45,610 nucleotides of DNA from JBBTVO01 sp038063195 (GTDB lineage Bacteria; Patescibacteriota; Microgenomatia; Levybacterales; UBA12049): contig JBBTVO010000012.1 of assembly GCA_038063195.1 (NCBI GenBank), positions 1 to 45,610 of the forward strand, written 5' to 3'. This document shows positions 37,916-45,610 of this stretch, one piece after another (position 1 is the first letter of the stretch; every line of letters starts with the position of its first letter). The notes beneath the pieces are model-generated. The model ran no database searches, had not been told where the DNA came from, and saw only the letters and a list, made by a program, of their open reading frames with translations. The position numbers and the translations under genes were made by a program.

Positions 37916-39001
37916 ATGGCAAAGACATCTCATGCTCCAAAAAATACTCCAAACGGCCCTACAGAATCCTCAAAAAAACTTGACGCGATAAGACTTGCGA
38001 TGGATCAAATTGAAAAGCAATACGGACGGGGTTCTATCATGCGTTTTGGAGATTCGGGTCAGAAATTTGATATTTCAGTAATCTCTACAGGATGTCTTCC
38101 TCTAGATTTGGCACTTGGAGTTGGAGGGTTGCCAAGGGGTAGAATTGTAGAAATTTTTGGTCCTGAAGCATCAGGTAAGACAACCGTCTGTCTTTCAATA
38201 ATTGCTCAAGCTCAAAAGACAGGAGGAGTCGCGGCGTTTATCGATGCAGAGCATGCAATGGATCCTCTATGGGCACAGAAACTTGGAGTAAAGCTTGATG
38301 AGCTTTTGATTTCTCAACCCGATACCGGAGAACAGGCTTTGGAAATTGCAGAAAGTTTAATAAGGTCCGGCGGAATAGATGTCTTAGTTATTGATTCTGT
38401 TGCAGCACTGGTTCCTCGTGCAGAAATTGAAGGAGAGATGGGAGATGCTATGATGGGACTTCATGCCCGTCTTATGTCACAAGCTCTTCGAAAACTTACC
38501 GGTGTAATTTCCAAATCAAAGACTATTGTAATATTTACCAATCAATTGCGGCAAAAAATTGGCGTAATGTTCGGAAATCCTGAGACAACCACCGGAGGAC
38601 TTGCTCTTAAATTTTATGCATCGGTAAGACTTGACAGCAGAAAAATAGAAACTTTAAAAGACGGTGATAAAGTTATCGGTACGAGACATAGAGTGAAAGT
38701 TGTCAAGAATAAAGTGGCGGCACCATTCCGAATTGCTGAATTTGATGTATTGGCAGAGACTGGAATTTCAAAAGAGGGCGGAATTGTTGATGTGGGAACG
38801 GAGATGGGAATAATTGATAAATCGGGAGCGTTTTATAAATACGGAGAATTAATGCTTGGTCAGGGAAAAGAAGCGACCAAAATGTTTCTTGCCGAAAAGC
38901 CCGATGTCGCAAAAAAGATTGTCGATGAGATTGTGAAGCAAAGTAAAACAGTCGGCGGCACCCCCGTTGCAGTTGGAGTTGAAGAAAAAGAATCCTCTTA
39001 A
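37916..39001 (+). CDS. recA: Recombinase A
   Basis: RecA forms the filament for homologous recombination and SOS induction. It is 361 residues. GPEASGKTTVCLSIIAQAQK is Walker A, DVLVIDSVAALVPRAEIEG is Walker B, and TIVIFTNQLRQKIGVMFGNP covers the L2 region. The C-terminal domain is intact. It overlaps recX by one base. Inversion of the nearby 102-bp repeats could depend on it. Confidence 0.99.
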   Translation: MAKTSHAPKNTPNGPTESSKKLDAIRLAMDQIEKQYGRGSIMRFGDSGQKFDISVISTGCLPLDLALGVGGLPRGRIVEIFGPEASGKTTVCLSIIAQAQKTGGVAAFIDAEHAMDPLWAQKLGVKLDELLISQPDTGEQALEIAESLIRSGGIDVLVIDSVAALVPRAEIEGEMGDAMMGLHARLMSQALRKLTGVISKSKTIVIFTNQLRQKIGVMFGNPETTTGGLALKFYASVRLDSRKIETLKDGDKVIGTRHRVKVVKNKVAAPFRIAEFDVLAETGISKEGGIVDVGTEMGIIDKSGAFYKYGELMLGQGKEATKMFLAEKPDVAKKIVDEIVKQSKTVGGTPVAVGVEEKESS

Positions 39002-39489
39002 TGGATGAGTTTGAGAAGTTTTATAATAAAGCTCTGAAGTTCCTTTCTTATCGTCCTCGCTCAGTTGATGAAGTCAGAAAAAATCTCCTTGAGTCTCGTG
39101 GAAGATTTGGCTCCGCCAAAAGAAACACAACCCCTGAGATTGCCGAGAAAATAATTTCAAAACTCAAAGAATATAAATTCTTAGATGATAAGGAGTTTGT
39201 GAAATGGTGGGTTGAGCAAAGGACTAATTATAAACCACGTTCCCTAAGATTAATTAAGATGGAATTGGGACAAAAAGGAATTGGTAAAGATCTGATTGAA
39301 GAAGTTGTGGAAAACTTAGAAACTAGAGTTGATGATTTACAGTCCGCGAAAAAATTGATTGAACGAAGATTAAATAAATATAAAAATCTTCCGCGTGATG
39401 AAAAATTCCAAAAAGTCGCGAGATATCTCTCATCAAAAGGATTCAATTACGATATTATTAAGGAAATTTTCAAAGAAATTGAAAACTAG
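39001..39489 (+). CDS. recX: Regulatory protein RecX
   Basis: RecX modulates RecA filaments. The 162-residue protein shows the three helical repeats of the family: KALKFLSYRPRSVDEVRKNL, KLKEYKFLDDKEFVKWWVEQ and YKPRSLRLIKMELGQKGIGK, then a basic C-terminal repeat. The one-base overlap with recA indicates coupled translation. Confidence 0.9.
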   Translation: MDEFEKFYNKALKFLSYRPRSVDEVRKNLLESRGRFGSAKRNTTPEIAEKIISKLKEYKFLDDKEFVKWWVEQRTNYKPRSLRLIKMELGQKGIGKDLIEEVVENLETRVDDLQSAKKLIERRLNKYKNLPRDEKFQKVARYLSSKGFNYDIIKEIFKEIEN

Positions 39490-39528
39490 ATTGTTGAATT
39501 ATATTCTAACTTGATTGATAATTGAGAT

Positions 39529-40677
39529 ATGGAGCCCACATCTCCGTCCGCAAATCAACTTTCTGGTACGGTAATTTCTCAAACTGACAGTATTACAAAT
39601 CCCAAAGATTCTGTAAAAGATATACTTGCTTCGTTTTTGTCTATAACCATTTTCTACTGGATAGTTTATTTGTTTTTTAATTGGGCTTTTAGGATTGGCG
39701 ATGGATCTGGAATATCAATTCTGCCCCAACAAGGCTCAAATTCTCAACAATTTCTGCTTGCCCCGATTGGGGCTTTGTTGTCGCTCGGGCTAGTTTCGCT
39801 GGCTAGAAAATTAATGCATTCTGGAAAAAAATCTCTAGCAATTATAAGTTTATTAAGTCCAGTCATGCTTGCCATTTTCGCATTCGTATGGGCTATTATT
39901 TTCCCCTGCGAAGGAGAACTTTGTGGATTGGGAGCTGGAATACTTATTATGGTTGTTTTAGTGCTGGCTGCAGGAGTATATATCTGTCTCTTAATTACAA
40001 CTGTAAGCATTTTCTTCATTCGAAAATATAAATATGGGTTGGTCACACTAATTATTTTGTTTTTTTTACTTCTCCTCACGCCCATAATCTACTCCTTTCT
40101 CGTTGAAGCCAGTTTTAAGAGTAAAATTTCAGAAAAAATTTCCCAAGTAAGTAGAGTTAGTCTACAAAAAGTAGAAATTAGTAAAGAAGAATATGATGGC
40201 ATAAGTAAGCTTGAGCCTTGCTGTAGAGTTTTGGAAACAAAACAAACCGGGGTAGTTGTCTTGACTAAGCTTAGTCAAGATGAACTATTGCTTCAAGGAC
40301 CAGTAGCAAGTTCTAAAGACCCGTATGGCCAAACGATATATAAAGCCAGCCTTTTGGTAGAGAATGATAATAAAATAATAGATATAGGTAAAGGAGCTAA
40401 TTTTTCAGCATTTTCAATTCTGCCTAGAGCCGGATCAGGTTCAAGACCGATTTTTCTTTCAATTCCAAAACGCATGGTTGCTTTCTTTCAGGAGTACGTA
40501 GATGCTGGAGATTTTATTATTTCCAAACTGGATGGCACAGGAATCTACATTGATAGCAATTTTTGCTCTTGGGATTGCACGGTTGCGTGGAGCAGAGATG
40601 GTTTTATTTATCTATCCGATCCGCATCAAAATGGACCAGAATATAACTACAAGTATTATAAAGTAACTCCTCCTTAG
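39529..40677 (+). CDS. Unknown membrane protein with extracytoplasmic domain
   Basis: A 382-residue protein. The first 210 residues carry five predicted membrane helices (starting DILASFLSITIFYWIVYLFF, then around 80, 105, 130 and 165). The last 180 residues form a soluble domain rich in short beta strands, with CC and CSWDC cysteine motifs that could form disulphides outside the cell. I do not recognise a family. A TTGAAT, 17-nt, GATAAT promoter lies just upstream, with the ATG 6 nt after the -10. Confidence 0.75.
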   Translation: MEPTSPSANQLSGTVISQTDSITNPKDSVKDILASFLSITIFYWIVYLFFNWAFRIGDGSGISILPQQGSNSQQFLLAPIGALLSLGLVSLARKLMHSGKKSLAIISLLSPVMLAIFAFVWAIIFPCEGELCGLGAGILIMVVLVLAAGVYICLLITTVSIFFIRKYKYGLVTLIILFFLLLLTPIIYSFLVEASFKSKISEKISQVSRVSLQKVEISKEEYDGISKLEPCCRVLETKQTGVVVLTKLSQDELLLQGPVASSKDPYGQTIYKASLLVENDNKIIDIGKGANFSAFSILPRAGSGSRPIFLSIPKRMVAFFQEYVDAGDFIISKLDGTGIYIDSNFCSWDCTVAWSRDGFIYLSDPHQNGPEYNYKYYKVTPP

Positions 40678-40725
40678 CTCCGCCTTTTATATAAGTTCTA
40701 ATTAGTAGTCATGATTAAAATGTGG

Positions 40726-40889
40726 TATAATTTGGGAGAGACAATAGGATATGTCTATCCGCCTTCGCACAAAAGGCTTCGGCGAGATAAAGAGGTTTAA
40801 GAAAAATATGAAAATAAACCCCTCAGACAAAATATTTAAGATTTAATCCGCCTAAGGGCGAGATTTCCTCTATTGTCTTCAAATAATTT
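40726..40889 (+). promoter_or_regulatory. Promoter and structured leader of rny
   Basis: TGGTATAAT at 40723-40731 is an extended -10. The leader of about 150 nt has GACAATAG (40740-40747) pairing with CTATTGTC (40870-40877), enclosing a GCCTT/AAGGC hairpin (40761-40777) and AATC-CGCC-TAAG-GGCG-GATT (40845-40865). A 31-codon open frame at 40751-40846 lies inside. The leader could be an autoregulatory target of RNase Y (inference). Confidence 0.5.
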
Positions 40890-42137
40890 ATGGCGTCACA
40901 AAATTCAGATTTGATAAAACTTGAAAAAAAGCTTCTTGAAAGAGAAGAAAATATCGAAAAGGAAAAAGATTTACTCAGTAAGTTAAAAGACGAGTATAAA
41001 GAAAAACTTTCCAAGGTATCTTCTTTGACAACCGAAGAAGCAAAAAAAGAATTAATAAAAGAAATTGAGGTACAAGAGAGAAATGTTGCAGCACGTATTA
41101 TAAAAGAGGCAGAGGAAGAAGCCAAAAGAACCGCAGACAAAAAATCCCGGGAGATTTTGATCGACTCTATGCGCCATGGAGCAGTAAATTATATTCCCGA
41201 ATTTACTCTCTCTACTGTAAAAATTACAGACGAAGACATAAAGGGAAGAATTATCGGTAAAGAGGGAAGAAATATAAGAGCGTTTGAGCAGGCAACAGGT
41301 GTAGATGTAGATCTTGATGAAGAAGGAGTCATAAGACTTTCATCATTTGATCAGGTAAGACGCGAAATCGCAAGACGCTCACTTGAAATGCTTATAAGGG
41401 ATACTAGAATTCAGCCCTTCCGCATTGAAGAAATTGTAGAGCAGACAAAAAAAGAGGTTGAGAAAATAATGTTTGAAGAAGGAGAAAAACTTGCGCAAGA
41501 AGTGGGAGTTTTCAATCTTTCAAAAGAACTTATTTCAATGCTCGGGCGATTTAAATTCAGAACTTCATACGGACAAAATCTTGTAGTCCATACGCTTGAA
41601 GAGACAAAAATCGGAATTCATATTGCGCAAGAAGTCGGAGCAGATGTAAATATAGTCCGTCTTGGATGTTTGTTCCATGATATTGGGAAAGTTGTGGAGG
41701 GTGAAGGAAGCCATGTAACCCTTGGAGTAGATTTTCTCAAGCGCCACAATATACCCGAGGCGATTATCAATTGCGTTTGGGAGCATCATGAAGACAAGCC
41801 GTTCTCGTCTCTTGAGTCGGTCATTGTTTACATTGCCGATGCAATTTCAGGGGCAAGGCCGGGAGCCCGTTACGAGGACGTAGAAGGGTATGCTAAGAGG
41901 CTTACGGAGATGGAAGAGATTGCGAAGAAATATGAAGGGGTTGCCGACGCTTATGCTTTTGAGGCAGGACGTGAACTTCGTGTAATTATAGATCCCGGAA
42001 AAATGGATGATGCTCAGACAACTCTAATTGCCCACAAAATAAGAGAAGAGGTTGTAAAGTCTCTTGCAGTTCCGGGTGAAGTCAAAGTAACCGCAATTCG
42101 CGAATTTCGCTCAGTCTCCACACAATCCGAGAATTAG
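40890..42137 (+). CDS. rny: Ribonuclease Y without membrane anchor
   Basis: RNase Y is an endoribonuclease that starts mRNA decay. The KH domain (GRIIGKEGRNIRAFEQATGV) and the HD domain (LGCLFHDIGKVVEGEGSH, then WEHHEDKP) are intact, as is the C-terminal signature EVVKSLAVPGEVKVTAIREF. At 415 residues it is about 100 shorter than the usual enzyme. The N-terminal membrane helix and most of the coiled coil are missing, leaving a short coil (LEKKLLEREENIEKEKDLL). It is therefore probably cytosolic. Confidence 0.93.
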   Translation: MASQNSDLIKLEKKLLEREENIEKEKDLLSKLKDEYKEKLSKVSSLTTEEAKKELIKEIEVQERNVAARIIKEAEEEAKRTADKKSREILIDSMRHGAVNYIPEFTLSTVKITDEDIKGRIIGKEGRNIRAFEQATGVDVDLDEEGVIRLSSFDQVRREIARRSLEMLIRDTRIQPFRIEEIVEQTKKEVEKIMFEEGEKLAQEVGVFNLSKELISMLGRFKFRTSYGQNLVVHTLEETKIGIHIAQEVGADVNIVRLGCLFHDIGKVVEGEGSHVTLGVDFLKRHNIPEAIINCVWEHHEDKPFSSLESVIVYIADAISGARPGARYEDVEGYAKRLTEMEEIAKKYEGVADAYAFEAGRELRVIIDPGKMDDAQTTLIAHKIREEVVKSLAVPGEVKVTAIREFRSVSTQSEN

Positions 42138-42284
42138 ATTCCATGATTCGCTCAGGACTAAAATTTTCTCCTACATAGCTCGCACTATTTTGGTTTTACA
42201 CATCTCATTGTGCTCGGAATATGCAGTCGAAAGATTTTGCCCTTTCGCTCATCTAAGATTTGTACTTTTTCAATTTTGATATAT

Positions 42285-42313
42285 TGACAAGTGTTCGATT
42301 TCATTGTATTTTT
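42285..42313 (+). promoter_or_regulatory. Promoter of the HU gene
   Basis: TTGACA, 17-nt spacer, TATTTT. The predicted leader of about 70 nt runs to a TTG start at 42389. Confidence 0.6.
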
Positions 42314-42388
42314 AATCTAAATCAGCAATTGGTTTGCCCGCCAGTTTGGATTCATTCAAAATTTATTATAGATTGGTGGTGATTTAAT

Positions 42389-42661
42389 TTGACCAAAAAA
42401 GACCTCACAGAAATAGTCGCAAAAAAAGCAAATCTTACAAATAAAGCAGCTAAGGATTCGGTTCAGGCGTTCATAATATCAATCCGGGATTCACTTAAGC
42501 GCGGTGAGAAAGTTGTAATTACAGGATTTGGTACCTTTAGTGTCCGAAATAGAATTGAAAGAGTAGGACGAAACCCAAAGACAGGTGAAAAAATTACGAT
42601 TGCATCAAGGAAAGCGCCCGGTTTTACTCCGGGGAAAACTTTAAAAAGAGCGGTAAGATAG
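42389..42661 (+). CDS. DNA-binding protein HU
   Basis: HU bends and compacts DNA. It is 90 residues, full length, with the dimer helices (TKKDLTEIVAKKANLTNKAA), GFGTFSVRNRIERVGRNPKT and the beta arm end GEKITIASRKAPGFTPGKTL. The start is TTG, 11 nt after GGTGGTGA, which can serve as Shine-Dalgarno; no in-frame ATG is better placed. Confidence 0.95.
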   Translation: MTKKDLTEIVAKKANLTNKAAKDSVQAFIISIRDSLKRGEKVVITGFGTFSVRNRIERVGRNPKTGEKITIASRKAPGFTPGKTLKRAVR

Positions 42662-42724
42662 TAATATTAAAGATTAAAGATAGAAAATTAAATATAACGT
42701 CGATAATCGGACGCCTCTTTTTGG

Positions 42725-42730
42725 TATAAT
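42725..42730 (+). promoter_or_regulatory. -10 box for the ABC exporter operon
   Basis: TTGGTATAAT gives an extended -10 (TG-G-TATAAT), 109 nt before the ATPase start. The leader is built of TAATTTCTAATTTC and AATTAGAAATTA repeats that can pair. Confidence 0.5.
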
Positions 42731-42838
42731 CAATCTATAATTTCTAAGTTCTAATTTCTAATTTCTACACAAATCCCAATTTAAAAATTTAAATTTGATT
42801 AGAGCAATTAGGTAAATTAGGTCAATTAGAAATTAATT

Positions 42839-43816
42839 ATGACAATTTCCGTAGCTCATCTTTCTAAGCATTTTCAAATTCACAAAAAAGAGCCCGGACT
42901 TGCAGGTTCTGTAAAATCTTTATTCTCGAGAAAATACGAAACCAAAAAAGCGGTTGATGATATTTCTTTTGAAATTAATGAAGGCGAACTGGTAGGTTTC
43001 ATAGGACCAAATGGTGCCGGGAAAACTACTACGCTTAAGTGTCTCTCAGGACTTCTTTATCCTACAAGCGGAAAAATTTCAGTATTAGACTACAACCCCT
43101 ACAGTAGAAAGCCCGAATTTCTTAAGCAGATCTCACTTGTCATGGGACAGAAAAACCAGCTATGGTGGGACCTGCCTGCACTTGACACTTTTATTTTAAA
43201 TAAAGAAATTTATGGAGTCCCTGATAATAAATACAATGTGGTTTTGGAAGAATTGACAAAATTACTCGATGCCCAAGATATTCTTAAAGTTCCTGTGAAA
43301 AAACTATCACTTGGACAGCGCATGAAGATGGAGCTTATGGCATCTATTATTCATTCTCCAAAAGTTTTGTTTCTTGATGAACCCACAATTGGACTTGATA
43401 CTCTGATGCAGAGAAATCTAAGAGAGTTTATAAAAGAATATAATATACGATTTAAAGCAACAATTATCCTGACCAGTCATTATATGCAGGATGTCGAACA
43501 GCTTTGCAAAAGAGTGATAATAATAAATCATGGAAAAATTATTTTCGACGGACAACTTTCAACGCTGATTGAAAAATATGATCCTTCTAAGAAAATAAAA
43601 GTATTATTTCGGGAATACGTTGATCCAAAAAAGCTCGATAAATTAGGGCAAATAGATAGTTTTACTTATCCTGAGTTGATATTAAATGTTCCGAATAAAA
43701 AGGCAAATTCTACCGCATCAGCAATTCTTAAGAATTTTCAGGTCGAAGATATTACGATTTCAGACCCGCAAATAGAAGATGTAATCGCAAAAGTTTATTT
43801 GGAAAATAAGAAATGA
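42839..43816 (+). CDS. ABC-2 type exporter, ATPase subunit
   Basis: The ATPase energises the two permeases that follow. GPNGAGKTTTLKCLSGLLYP is Walker A, LSLGQRMKMELMASI is the signature and VLFLDEPTIGLD is Walker B. The C-terminal 90 residues form the beta-rich extension seen in drug- or polymer-exporting ABC-2 systems. It is 325 residues. The stop codon lies inside a REP-like palindrome at 43813-43840. The substrate is unknown. Confidence 0.92.
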   Translation: MTISVAHLSKHFQIHKKEPGLAGSVKSLFSRKYETKKAVDDISFEINEGELVGFIGPNGAGKTTTLKCLSGLLYPTSGKISVLDYNPYSRKPEFLKQISLVMGQKNQLWWDLPALDTFILNKEIYGVPDNKYNVVLEELTKLLDAQDILKVPVKKLSLGQRMKMELMASIIHSPKVLFLDEPTIGLDTLMQRNLREFIKEYNIRFKATIILTSHYMQDVEQLCKRVIIINHGKIIFDGQLSTLIEKYDPSKKIKVLFREYVDPKKLDKLGQIDSFTYPELILNVPNKKANSTASAILKNFQVEDITISDPQIEDVIAKVYLENKK

Positions 43817-43840
43817 CCCATTCGACAGGCTCAGGGTCAT
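43813..43840. repeat. REP-like palindrome overlapping the ATPase stop
   Basis: ATGACCC and GGGTCAT (7-bp arms) flank ATTCGACAGGCTCA. It is almost identical to the copy at 29071-29100. A second partial motif, ending GAATGA, runs into the next gene's first possible start. Confidence 0.7.
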
Positions 43841-43899
43841 AGTCCTTCAACTCAGCTCAGGATTCTGAGTGAAATCGAAGAATGAGCAAAGGCGAATCT

Positions 43900-44694
43900 A
43901 TGAAAAAATATTATATTATTGCAAGAAACACATGGGATGAGGTGTTTACCTACAGGGCAAGTTTTGTAATGTGGAGGGTAAGGAATATTATCCAGCTTCT
44001 TAGTATTTACTTTCTCTGGTCTGTAGTTTTGCCTCCCGGAAAGACACTTCTCGGATACAGTCAGTCCTTAATGCTTACTTATATTTTGGGTACTTCGCTT
44101 CTAGACTCCATAGTTCTTTCTTCAAGAACTTATATAGTGGGAGAAGAAATTAATAACGGTAATTTAATGAATTTCCTGCTGCGCCCCATAAATTATTTTG
44201 CCTATTGGTTTGCAAAAGATGCAGGAGATAAGCTGATGAATATCTGCTTTTCAGCAGTAGAGTTGACTTTAATTTTCCTAGTACTTCGTCCGCCGTTTTT
44301 CCTTCAGACAAATATTTTTTATATTTTCTTTTTTATCTGTTCGGTAATATTGTCTCTTTTTAATTATTTTTTCTTAAATTTTCTTCTCGGGCTTATAGGA
44401 TTTTGGAGCCCTGAGGTTTGGGCACCGAGATTCATTTTCATAACAGTCTTAGGATTCTTTGCAGGGTCGCTATTTCCTCTCGATATCCTGCCCAACGCGG
44501 TTTATAATATTATGAAATTTCTTCCATTTTTTTATCTTTTATATTTCCCGCTTAAAGTTTATCTCGGACAGTTAAGTTTTCTTGAGATAACATCAGGACT
44601 TCTCATATCATCTTTCTGGGCTTTTGGTATTTATTTTTTGGTAAATATTATCTGGAAGAAAGGTCTTAAGAGCTACACTGCTTATGGAAGATAA
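43900..44694 (+). CDS. ABC-2 type exporter, permease subunit 1
   Basis: A 264-residue membrane protein with six predicted helices, starting YYIIARNTWDEVFTYRASFV and with the typical RTYIVGEEINNGNLMNFLLRP cytoplasmic loop of DUF990-like ABC-2 permeases. The frame is open from 43882, but that ATG belongs to the REP-like repeat; the ATG at 43900 follows AAAGG at proper spacing. It overlaps the second permease by 11 nt. Confidence 0.85.
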   Translation: MKKYYIIARNTWDEVFTYRASFVMWRVRNIIQLLSIYFLWSVVLPPGKTLLGYSQSLMLTYILGTSLLDSIVLSSRTYIVGEEINNGNLMNFLLRPINYFAYWFAKDAGDKLMNICFSAVELTLIFLVLRPPFFLQTNIFYIFFFICSVILSLFNYFFLNFLLGLIGFWSPEVWAPRFIFITVLGFFAGSLFPLDILPNAVYNIMKFLPFFYLLYFPLKVYLGQLSFLEITSGLLISSFWAFGIYFLVNIIWKKGLKSYTAYGR

Positions 44695-45484
44695 GCTAAG
44701 TTTTTTAAAATATTTCAAGTTATGGTGGATGATGACCTTTATGGTTTCCCAAAACGCTTTTGTCTCAAGATTCGGAGCAATACTTTTTGTTTTTGGTAAA
44801 TTGATAAGATTCTCTTTTTTTCTTTTCTTTCTTCTGATTATTGCTTCCCGAACCAATGCAATTGTAGGCTATACTATCTGGCAGATAATTCTTTTTTATC
44901 TTACGTTTAATATCATTGATAGTCTTGCGCAGTTTTTTCTCCGTGAAGTTTACAGATTTAGAAACTATGTTGTTTCAGGAGATTTTGATTATTTTCTCAC
45001 CAAGCCAATGCCTGCACTTTTCAGGCTTCTCTTTGGCGGAAGTGATATCTTAGATATCCCGATTCTTCTTTTGTCTTCAGTTTTTATTTATGTTGCTTTA
45101 TCCCACATAGGCCCGCTTACTATTCTAAATATCTTAATATATCTTGGGCTTCTGATTAATGGGTTTGTGATAATGCTTTCATTTCATATTCTGGTTCTCG
45201 CAATTGGAGTCATTACTACTGAAGTTGACAATACGCTTTGGCTTTTCCGCGACATCACGCAGATGGGAAGATTTCCCATAGATATCTACCAAAATCCGCT
45301 GCGCTCATTTATAACTTTCGTAATTCCTGTAGGAGTAATGGTGACATTTCCTGCAAAAGCCGCAATGGGACTTCTGTCTTTCAATTCGGTTCTAATATCA
45401 GTAGGTATAGGCGCAGCATTTTTATATTTGAGTATTATGTTCTGGCGATTCTCTCTTAAAAAATACTCAAGCGCCTCAAGCTAG
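44684..45484 (+). CDS. ABC-2 type exporter, permease subunit 2
   Basis: A 266-residue membrane protein with about six helices, related to the first permease by the loop YRFRNYVVSGDFDYFLTKPM, which parallels the GEEINNGNLMNFLLRP loop there. The pair makes a heterodimeric channel with the upstream ATPase. The start overlaps permease 1 by 11 nt. It is followed by the rnpB promoter. Confidence 0.85.
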   Translation: MEDKLSFLKYFKLWWMMTFMVSQNAFVSRFGAILFVFGKLIRFSFFLFFLLIIASRTNAIVGYTIWQIILFYLTFNIIDSLAQFFLREVYRFRNYVVSGDFDYFLTKPMPALFRLLFGGSDILDIPILLLSSVFIYVALSHIGPLTILNILIYLGLLINGFVIMLSFHILVLAIGVITTEVDNTLWLFRDITQMGRFPIDIYQNPLRSFITFVIPVGVMVTFPAKAAMGLLSFNSVLISVGIGAAFLYLSIMFWRFSLKKYSSASS

Positions 45485-45486
45485 AT

Positions 45487-45515
45487 TTGACTAAAAACCT
45501 CATTTTTGCTAAAAT
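45487..45515 (+). promoter_or_regulatory. Promoter of rnpB
   Basis: TTGACT, 17-nt spacer, TAAAAT, starting 3 nt after the permease stop. Transcription would begin near 45522. Confidence 0.7.
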
Positions 45516-45521
45516 ACGCTT

Positions 45522-45610
45522 GCTCTGGGGAGAAGGACCGCTACTGTCGTCACTTAAACATGATGATAGAGGAAAGTCCAGACAGCAGTAAGGAGGGGAC
45601 GGAGTGTAAG
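45522..45610 (+). ncRNA. rnpB: RNase P RNA (5' part, continues past window)
   Basis: The RNA subunit of RNase P matures tRNA 5' ends. The 5' part shows GGGGAGAAGGACCGCTACTG followed by the conserved AGAGGAAAGTCCAGACAGCA of the P4/CR-I core. Only about 90 nt are in the window; the 3' domain is outside. The 5' end is estimated from the promoter. Confidence 0.88.

Noticed and set aside
40751..40846. 31-codon open frame in the rny leader
   Set aside because: AGGA is only one base from the ATG and the frame follows hairpins; kept as a note in the leader entry, not called a gene.
1..45610. CRISPR array or rRNA operon
   Set aside because: No regularly spaced direct repeats of 25-40 bp and no rRNA signature sequences were found.

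Overview
The window is a low-G+C bacterial segment whose core is the str–S10–spc–alpha block of transcription and translation genes. Several traits point to a Candidate Phyla Radiation (Patescibacteria) genome, most likely Microgenomates-like. There is no rpmD (L30) between rpsE and rplO, L2 has a short N-terminus, RNase Y lacks its membrane anchor, the genes are tightly packed, and AT-rich or palindromic mini-repeats fill the intergenic gaps. The lineage is inferred from gene content, not from a search.

Layout. 1–10015: 3' part of rpoC, rpsL, rpsG, an accessory block (Pr6Pr-like membrane protein on +; alpha/beta hydrolase, flavin-type protein and C39-like peptidase on -), fusA, an unknown gene, tuf. 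10016–13172: three unknown genes around rpsJ, each with its own promoter. 13177–24052: rplC-rplD-rplW-rplB, a small unknown gene, then rpsS to secY in canonical order. 24054–30496: two tandem adenylate-kinase-like genes, map, infA, rpmJ, rpsM, rpsK, rpsD, rpoA, rplQ, rplM, rpsI. 30614–31843 (-): an isopentenyl-diphosphate-isomerase-like Nudix protein and uppS. 31863–37764: an apparent integrated island next to tRNA-Pro(GGG), with a large serine recombinase, BRO-N protein, GT-C-like membrane protein, XRE regulator, a 102-bp perfect inverted repeat and a hairpin-dense non-coding tract. 37879–45484: recA-recX, a membrane protein, rny, an HU gene and an ABC-2 exporter. The window ends inside rnpB (RNase P RNA).

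The most unusual signal is at the 3' ends of three universal translation genes. Downstream of tuf, rpsI and rpsJ lies a second copy of the same C-terminal peptide, written with different codons. At tuf and rpsI the two copies are separated by a related element of about 70 bp that shares 23 identical bases. At rpsJ they are separated by a complete accessory gene. This looks like an insertion mode that rebuilds the end of an essential gene with a recoded terminus.

Other notable points are the 102-bp inverted repeat bounding a possibly invertible 4-kb module, an interleaved three-helix structure at 35882–35968, a promoter-leader-terminator arrangement before rplC, and a recurring promoter geometry that predicts leaderless mRNAs for recA and the accessory genes.
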